A stretch of DNA of 10,708 nucleotides from Victivallales bacterium (GTDB lineage Bacteria; Verrucomicrobiota; Lentisphaeria; Oligosphaerales; Oligosphaeraceae): assembly GCA_017615955.1 (NCBI GenBank), contig JAFZZD010000382.1:1-10708 (forward strand). The letters are read 5' to 3'. How positions within the stretch are numbered: position 1 is the stretch's first letter; each line of letters opens with the position of its first letter. The translations under genes were made by a program, and so were the position numbers. The notes below the pieces were generated by a model. It had not been told where the DNA came from and ran no database searches. It saw only the letters and a program-made list of their open reading frames with translations. Of the stretch, positions 1 through 4,443 are shown piece after piece.

Positions 1-171
1 CCCCTAACCACATATTAACAAACCCAAACCAATTGTCGCCACTTTACTGTAAAAATCGCCTTTTCCCCATACATTATGCCTAATTTTATTCGTAGCCTCC
101 GCCCCTAGCAGCGCAAGCTATCGTAGCCGCTATCGTAGCCGCTGGCTTTAGCCAGCGGAAAAAGGCTTGCA
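1..171. other. Non-coding leader upstream of the first MBL gene
   Basis: I see no supportable gene in this stretch; the only open frame (minus strand, to 311) is a low-complexity shadow of the repeats and of the MBL gene. The left half is A/C-rich without a convincing -35/-10 pair. The right half carries a 12-bp direct repeat, GCTATCGTAGCC, at 117-128 and 129-140, running straight into a TTTA-loop palindrome at 139-158. The stretch ends with an AAGG at about 6 nt from the ATG at 172, which could serve as ribosome binding site. Confidence 0.5.
139..158. repeat. Palindromic element with TTTA loop
   Basis: Two perfect 8-bp arms, CCGCTGGC (139-146) and GCCAGCGG (151-158), enclose the tetraloop TTTA. 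The element follows two direct copies of GCTATCGTAGCC and lies 13 nt before the ATG at 172, so in a transcript it would fold immediately before the ribosome binding site. It looks like a small extragenic palindrome rather than a terminator, because no T-tract follows. A second palindrome with the same loop but a different stem lies at 4248-4261. Confidence 0.65.
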
Positions 172-1134
172 ATGCCAATAGTTTTGCACACCCGCAACAT
201 AAATCTTATGGAAAACACACCCACATTGGACGAAGTCAAATCGGCAGCGCAAGTACTGCTGGCAAACATAGACATGCAAACACTCCAGAACGGGACAGAA
301 CTGCCGCTCATGCAGGCGGCAATCGATGCCGTTATACCCGATGACTACACAAACTTCTATCTCCGCGGTCTGGATTATTCACAATCCGAACTCGACGCAA
401 TCTATGCACGCCTGCCTATACTCTATTATTATGATGCCGCATTCGACAAAGTGCTGGCTTCCGCCGCAAACCAGCAAGTTCCCGAAGGCAAGGTATTGCT
501 GATGCACCTGTACAATCTGGGCTATGTGGTCAAGACGCCTACCCAGTGCTTTGGCATTGACATACACCACCGCCAGGCAGAACGCCTGGTGCCGCATCTG
601 GATTTCTGCCTGGTGACCCACAACCATTCGGACCATTACACACTAAAGTTCCTCACCGCCATGAACAAGGTTGGCAAGAAAATCTACAGCAACTTCTTCC
701 CATCATACGATGCCTACATCCGTGCCAGCAGTCGCAGAATTGAGATTGGCGACCTCACCCTCCGAAGCTACCAGAGCGACCATAACCCGCACTTGCCAGG
801 CTTTGTCATACCATTCGAGATCATCTGCCACAACAGCACAGCCCCATGCGTCATCTACACAAGCGGCGATTCCTGCAATCCAAAGCAGCTCCGCCACAAG
901 TCTGATGAAATCACATTCCACATCGTGCATCCATACGTAGGCCTGGATGTGGTGGAGGCATACACCACCACCGTCAAAAGCAAAACCGTCCTAATCAGCC
1001 ACCTGCAGGAATTCCATCATCGCAAGGAACAATGGCGCTGGACCTACAAGGATGGTCTCGCCGCGGCAAATAGACTAAACGCCATCGGCGCCAACACAAT
1101 CGTCCCTTTGTGGGGCGCGCATATCATGGCATAA
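172..1134 (+). CDS. MBL-fold metallo-hydrolase, stand-alone
   Basis: Predicted 320-residue cytosolic metal-dependent hydrolase of the metallo-beta-lactamase superfamily. The motif HNHSDH (residues 150-155) is the HxHxDH metal site; further plausible ligands are H204 (SDHNPH), D233 (SGDSC) and H277 (SHLQEF), giving a complete dinuclear set. The first ~110 residues are helical and specific to this protein. No signal peptide or membrane segment is seen. It is a paralogue of the N-terminal half of the next gene: LDFCLVTHNHSDHY compares with FDFCILTHAHGDHY, and both share a WTY...RLN...GA pattern near the domain end. The start at 172 has AAGG 6 nt upstream; the in-frame ATG at 208 (MENTPTLDEV) is a credible alternative without a clear Shine-Dalgarno. 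Substrate is unknown; a phosphorylated sugar, lactone or phosphoester would fit the family. Confidence 0.85.
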   Translation: MPIVLHTRNINLMENTPTLDEVKSAAQVLLANIDMQTLQNGTELPLMQAAIDAVIPDDYTNFYLRGLDYSQSELDAIYARLPILYYYDAAFDKVLASAANQQVPEGKVLLMHLYNLGYVVKTPTQCFGIDIHHRQAERLVPHLDFCLVTHNHSDHYTLKFLTAMNKVGKKIYSNFFPSYDAYIRASSRRIEIGDLTLRSYQSDHNPHLPGFVIPFEIICHNSTAPCVIYTSGDSCNPKQLRHKSDEITFHIVHPYVGLDVVEAYTTTVKSKTVLISHLQEFHHRKEQWRWTYKDGLAAANRLNAIGANTIVPLWGAHIMA

Positions 1135-1158
1135 TTAGTCCCATTAGTCACATTAGTC
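1134..1158 (+). repeat. ATTAGTC short tandem repeat
   Basis: Three copies of ATTAGTC at 1134-1140, 1143-1149 and 1152-1158 form a 9-bp-period array beginning at the last base of the upstream stop codon. It occupies part of the 110-bp gap between the two MBL genes. I know similar ATTAGTC arrays as intergenic filler in planctomycete/lentisphaeral-type genomes, from memory only. No function is evident. Confidence 0.55.
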
Positions 1159-1206
1159 CCAGATTACATCCCCCAAAAATGCCAAACCCTTTTCACGGAG
1201 CCTAGA

Positions 1207-1230
1207 ATGCTCATCCGCAGCAGCACCTGA
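1207..1230 (+). other. Possible 7-codon leader ORF with good Shine-Dalgarno
   Basis: A GGAG (1197-1200) sits 6 nt before an ATG at 1207, which opens only the heptapeptide MLIRSST and then TGA. It is out of frame with the downstream MBL-TIM gene and ends 14 nt before that gene's ATG. This is the best ribosome binding site in the gap, while the start of the large gene has none that is clear. It may be a leader peptide driving coupled translation, a remnant of a former 5' end moved out of frame by an indel, or chance. Confidence 0.25.
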
Positions 1231-1244
1231 AAGAACGCAAATTA

Positions 1245-2969
1245 ATGGCACACCTGGAAATCATGACATACGATGAAATAAAGAACGACATCAACGCCAG
1301 AAGCATAGAGGACTGGTATTTTGTGCTGGACAATCTACAGAAGTGCGCAGCCCCAAAGCAAACCGTCGCACATCTGCCATATTGCTCGTCATGGATATTC
1401 ACAACTGGCTTGGATTGCCGATGGTGCATGGACCCAGCCCCGCAGAACATAGACGACGCAGAGGCACTGGAACACATCGCCTCCGCCCTCGCCGACTTTG
1501 ATTTCTGCATACTGACACACGCACATGGCGACCATTACGACAGGCGTCTCGTCAAGATGCTGCGGCACTCTACAAAACTGCGCTGGGTACTGCCAGACTT
1601 CCTTGCCGAGCAGGTCAAGGACGAATGCCAGCTAGACTCTTCAACTGTTGTTGTACTCAAGGAGGGAGAAACCTTTGAGCACAAGGGCATACGCATAAAG
1701 GCATTCCCTGGCTTTCATGGCACGCAACTGCCTTCCGCCAGTTTCCTGGTCACACTCCCCGATGGCCTGAAACTGGCATTCCCCGTGGATGTGCGGGACT
1801 ACAACCAGGACATCCCAGCCGAAATGAAGCAGCCTGACTGGCTTTTCTCACATCTGTGGCTGGGACGCAAGGTCTCGCATCTGCCAGTGCCTCCCCTTCT
1901 GGAAAACTTCTGCCGCTTCAATCTTGACTTCAAGCCAGGCAACATAATGGTCGGGCATCTCAACGAAACCAGGCGAGAGGAAGATTCAATGTGGACATAT
2001 CGCCACTGGGACCTGGTGAAAAAACGCCTTAATGAACTGGCGCCTGACATCACTGCCATTTGCCCCAAAAACGGTGCAGGCTGCCTTCTCTCAAAACGCA
2101 GTCAGCCAGACTATTTTGCAGAATGGGACACAGCTGCCAGGCAGGACTTCGCCAGGCACCTGGGCATATCCCTACATGGCGACATCGCACCCGAAATCGA
2201 CAAGCTCATCCAAGGCGAAATCAAGGTGCTGGAATTGCGCTACAACGTACTTGAAACAATGGAGCACGGCACTTTGCTGGACTGCCTTAAACGCTGGCGC
2301 AATGCTGGCGGCGAATGCCTTTCCGTGCATCTGCCAGAAGTGTTTCTGGAAGAGGAACGCCCTGATTTTCTTAAGGAATTGAGCGCTCTAGGCGTGAACC
2401 GCGCAACTTTGCACGTGCCAAGATATCCGCTTGAGTTTGTGCGCGACAACTGGGACAAAGTGCTGAACTTGTTCACGGAAACTGTGCGCCCCCTAACGGA
2501 GAACGGCATAGTGGTCGGCATTGAAAACATGCACACAAAGCCAGGACGCCCCATTGATGACAAGCGACGCTACGGCCTTATCATTTCCGAATGGCTTGAT
2601 ATAGTGCACGCCCTGCGTGAAAAATGCGGCGCAAACGTTGGTTGCCACTTGGATTTGGGACACGCCTACACCAACTTCCCGTTCCACCAGAAAAATACCC
2701 TGGACACATGGATGCAGGCAGGAGGAAATCTTATCAACGGCATTCATGTCCACCAGTACGAGACAGACCACTCACAGGAAAATCCATTTCCAGACGGACA
2801 TCGCATCATTTCTGGCAGAACAGCTGGCTTCCCGTCGCTGGAACCCCTTTTCCGCCACTGGCAGAACGGCACCTTCCACTGCCCCGTCATCATTGAAATG
2901 CGCAACCGATACGCCAGCCACTCATACCCATCACATAAACGTCTGCTGGACGCCTGGCCCCGCCTGTAG
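1245..2969 (+). CDS. MBL-fold hydrolase fused to xylose-isomerase-like TIM barrel
   Basis: A 574-residue two-domain protein. Residues ~1-300 form a metallo-beta-lactamase domain with HAHGDH at 92-97 and further likely ligands H158 (GFHGTQ), D182 (PVDVRD) and H238 (VGHLNE). Residues ~325-574 look like a sugar-phosphate isomerase/epimerase (xylose-isomerase-like, AP endonuclease 2) TIM barrel. Its likely metal ligands occur in family order: E427 (IENMH), D470 (HLDLGH), H501 or H503 (GIHVHQ), E551 (IIEMRN). No signal peptide is seen, so it is probably cytosolic. Start 1245 is uncertain: no strong Shine-Dalgarno precedes it, ATG 1263 (MTYDEIKND) is an alternative, and the frame is open back to 1206 but without an ATG. 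It follows its paralogue by 110 bp and is probably co-transcribed. By analogy, not proof, the architecture recalls UlaG lactonase plus UlaE epimerase in ascorbate catabolism; substrate unknown. Confidence 0.88.
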   Translation: MAHLEIMTYDEIKNDINARSIEDWYFVLDNLQKCAAPKQTVAHLPYCSSWIFTTGLDCRWCMDPAPQNIDDAEALEHIASALADFDFCILTHAHGDHYDRRLVKMLRHSTKLRWVLPDFLAEQVKDECQLDSSTVVVLKEGETFEHKGIRIKAFPGFHGTQLPSASFLVTLPDGLKLAFPVDVRDYNQDIPAEMKQPDWLFSHLWLGRKVSHLPVPPLLENFCRFNLDFKPGNIMVGHLNETRREEDSMWTYRHWDLVKKRLNELAPDITAICPKNGAGCLLSKRSQPDYFAEWDTAARQDFARHLGISLHGDIAPEIDKLIQGEIKVLELRYNVLETMEHGTLLDCLKRWRNAGGECLSVHLPEVFLEEERPDFLKELSALGVNRATLHVPRYPLEFVRDNWDKVLNLFTETVRPLTENGIVVGIENMHTKPGRPIDDKRRYGLIISEWLDIVHALREKCGANVGCHLDLGHAYTNFPFHQKNTLDTWMQAGGNLINGIHVHQYETDHSQENPFPDGHRIISGRTAGFPSLEPLFRHWQNGTFHCPVIIEMRNRYASHSYPSHKRLLDAWPRL

Positions 2970-2984
2970 TAGCAATAGCATGCC

Positions 2985-4070
2985 TTATTGACATTGGACA
3001 TTAAAGAATTGCCCGCCCTCGCAGGGAAACCAATCTTTTCCTGTCGGATATCCCATGTGGTATTTGAGTGAACCATGGAGACGGTTCTCCGGGTCCCAGA
3101 CTCCGTGTGTCATGTTGGATACCTCGGGTCTGTATTTAGGGGCACCTGGCTCGAAGTCAATGCTGCCAATCTCCACATGGCAAGGACCTTTACGCATGCC
3201 GAAAAGACGGCATTCCGTCGTAGCCAGAATCTTTTGATTATGCTGCGCCACCACATGCTGAATGACGCTCAAATGCGATGCATCATGGAACACGATGCCC
3301 TGTTCGCAGTTATGCACGTAGAGATAGTCCGCCACCACATGCTCGCCCAGCACAAAGCCATAGCGGAATCCCTGCGCCGCCACGTTGCGCAGCACATTGT
3401 TGTCATTCTGGTCGCCAGATGTGATCAGCCCCGCCGTATGGCATGGGTTGGGCAGCAGCTGCTTGCCAGCTTCATAATCGCCGATATTGCAGGTCAGGCA
3501 GAACTGCGAATCCTGTATATTGACCCTGGCGATATTCTGCAGATTGGCCGCGCTCTGGGTGGGATACATGACATCTGTATTCAATTTGGCGCGGAATTCC
3601 AGATTGCGGATGGAAAACATGCTGGCGCTGAATTTTCCCGCCAGGGATGTTCCTTCCACACCGCCCAGCAGGGACCAGGGACGTGCCTCTGGATCGTGTT
3701 CCTCTGGCGCATCCCAGTCCGAGAAGAGCCTGGTGTTGTCGATCCGCATGGGAAAACTAGTCCCTTTGAAGATGCCCATGTCAGGCATTGGTGACCGCAC
3801 CATGTAGGCGTTCAGCATTCTGCACGGCATTTCCCCCTCCAGCATTATGTTGTGCGTTCCTGGAGGAATGACCAGTTGCGCCCGTGATGGCTCTGTGGCT
3901 GGACGGGCAATCCGATAGCCGCCCCGCGTGTATGGGAAGAAGATTTTTCCGCCGCCGCGTTCTGCCGTCTGGTCGATCGCGGCCTGAATTGCCTCGGTGT
4001 CATCGGTGACGCCATCGCCTTTGGCGCCGAATTCCAGAATGTTTATTCCGCCAATAAGATTCGTTTGCAT
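2985..4070 (-). CDS. Pectate-lyase-3/GH28-like right-handed beta-helix protein
   Basis: A 361-residue protein whose N-terminus (GINILEFGAKGDGVTDDT, about residues 8-25) is the hallmark opening of Pectate_lyase_3 / GH28-type beta-helix domains: FGAKGDGVTDDT-x-AIQAAID, then GGGKIFFP. The rest contains beta-helix-like Asn/Val-rich rungs (for example NNVLRNVAAQGF, HNCEQGIVFHDASHLSV). This fold occurs in polysaccharide lyases, GH28 hydrolases and surface or phage proteins, so the reaction is not fixed; I do not see the classic GH28 catalytic Asp set clearly. No signal peptide is present, which is unusual for an enzyme acting on polymers. GGGAG lies 7 nt before the ATG, giving a secure start, and a consensus-like promoter lies at 4103-4130. 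It converges on the MBL-TIM gene with 15 bp between stops; no terminator is visible in that gap. Confidence 0.8.
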   Translation of the reverse strand: MQTNLIGGINILEFGAKGDGVTDDTEAIQAAIDQTAERGGGKIFFPYTRGGYRIARPATEPSRAQLVIPPGTHNIMLEGEMPCRMLNAYMVRSPMPDMGIFKGTSFPMRIDNTRLFSDWDAPEEHDPEARPWSLLGGVEGTSLAGKFSASMFSIRNLEFRAKLNTDVMYPTQSAANLQNIARVNIQDSQFCLTCNIGDYEAGKQLLPNPCHTAGLITSGDQNDNNVLRNVAAQGFRYGFVLGEHVVADYLYVHNCEQGIVFHDASHLSVIQHVVAQHNQKILATTECRLFGMRKGPCHVEIGSIDFEPGAPKYRPEVSNMTHGVWDPENRLHGSLKYHMGYPTGKDWFPCEGGQFFNVQCQ

Positions 4071-4077
4071 TTTTAAT

Positions 4078-4082
4078 CTCCC
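4078..4082 (-). promoter_or_regulatory. Shine-Dalgarno GGGAG of beta-helix gene
   Basis: On the minus strand GGGAG is followed by seven A/T-rich bases and then the ATG at 4070. This is the clearest ribosome binding site in the window and fixes the start of the beta-helix protein. Confidence 0.75.
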
Positions 4083-4102
4083 ATTTCCAAACTCAATGGG
4101 GT

Positions 4103-4130
4103 ATTATACTTTGTCATGCTCGTTTTTCAA
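4103..4130 (-). promoter_or_regulatory. Sigma-70-type promoter of beta-helix gene
   Basis: On the minus strand TTGAAA (4130-4125; five of six bases match the -35 consensus) is separated by 16 bp from a perfect TATAAT (4108-4103). The predicted transcription start near 4096 gives a short leader of about 25 nt containing the GGGAG site. The promoter lies just outside the inverted-repeat element (4144-4418), on the gene side, so the beta-helix gene can be transcribed separately from the upstream DUF4838 gene. Confidence 0.7.
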
Positions 4131-4247
4131 ACACCCGCCGTACCTATTCAGCCCCTTCTTTAACGCAGAGGCGCAGAGACGCAAAGACGCAGAAAAACTT
4201 GAATTGTAACTTTTGCCTTTCCTGCGTTTATCGTATGGTTGTGCAGA

Positions 4248-4261
4248 GGTCCTAAAGGACC
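4248..4261. repeat. Palindrome with TTTA loop inside the inverted-repeat element
   Basis: Arms GGTCC (4248-4252) and GGACC (4257-4261) enclose TAAA on the plus strand, that is TTTA on the minus strand. The loop matches the palindrome at 139-158 although the stems differ. The following plus-strand bases are T-rich but interrupted, so I do not call a terminator. Confidence 0.5.
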
Positions 4262-4302
4262 GTTGATTTCTTGTTTTGCCCCCACCGCAAAAATGGAAAT
4301 CT

Positions 4303-4317
4303 GCGCTGCTTCAGCGC
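4303..4317. repeat. GCGCTG/CAGCGC hairpin
   Basis: Perfect 6-bp arms GCGCTG and CAGCGC surround the 3-nt loop CTT within the core of the inverted-repeat element. It is not followed by a T-tract. Probably one module of a mosaic of extragenic repeats. Confidence 0.45.
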
Positions 4318-4336
4318 TTCTGCAAATCCATACGGA

Positions 4337-4364
4337 AATCTGTGTCAATCTGTGCAAATCTGTG
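4337..4364 (+). repeat. AATCTGTG short tandem repeat
   Basis: AATCTGTG occurs at 4337-4344, 4347-4354 and 4357-4364, an exact 10-bp period with two variable bases between units. It lies in the core of the inverted-repeat element. I recall similar AATCTGTG strings as common intergenic repeats in PVC-group genomes; this cannot be verified here. Confidence 0.55.
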
Positions 4365-4443
4365 GATAATGCAATCTCTGCGCCTCCGCGCCTCTGCGTT
4401 AAGGGGGGGGCTGAATAGTTACCGTCTGCCATCGCAACCAGTT

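Larger units (their letters stand above)
4144..4418. repeat. MITE-like element with 43-bp inverted terminal repeats
   Basis: The left arm 4144-4186 and the reverse complement of the right arm 4418-4376 match at about 37 of 43 positions. Both start CTATTCAGCCCC, continue through four variable pyrimidines to TTAACGCAGAGGCGC, and then run into an 8-bp CGCAGAGG-type periodicity (four units at 4164-4195 on the left, three on the right). The right arm has a run of eight G. The ~190-bp core encodes nothing credible but holds a TTTA-loop palindrome (4248-4261), a GCGCTG/CAGCGC hairpin (4303-4317) and three AATCTGTG units. A TAC next to each end (4141-4143 and 4420-4422) might be a short target duplication, but this is weak. 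It looks like a non-autonomous repeat or composite extragenic element filling most of the gap between two co-oriented genes. Confidence 0.65.

Noticed and set aside
2970..2984. Bidirectional terminator between the convergent genes
   Set aside because: The 15-bp gap contains only a GCATGC palindrome and no stem with T-tract.
3075..3794. 239-codon plus-strand open frame
   Set aside because: Antisense to the beta-helix gene; no recognisable domain.
4248..4285. Rho-independent terminator
   Set aside because: The GGTCC/GGACC stem is only 5 bp and the following T-rich stretch is broken by G, A and C.
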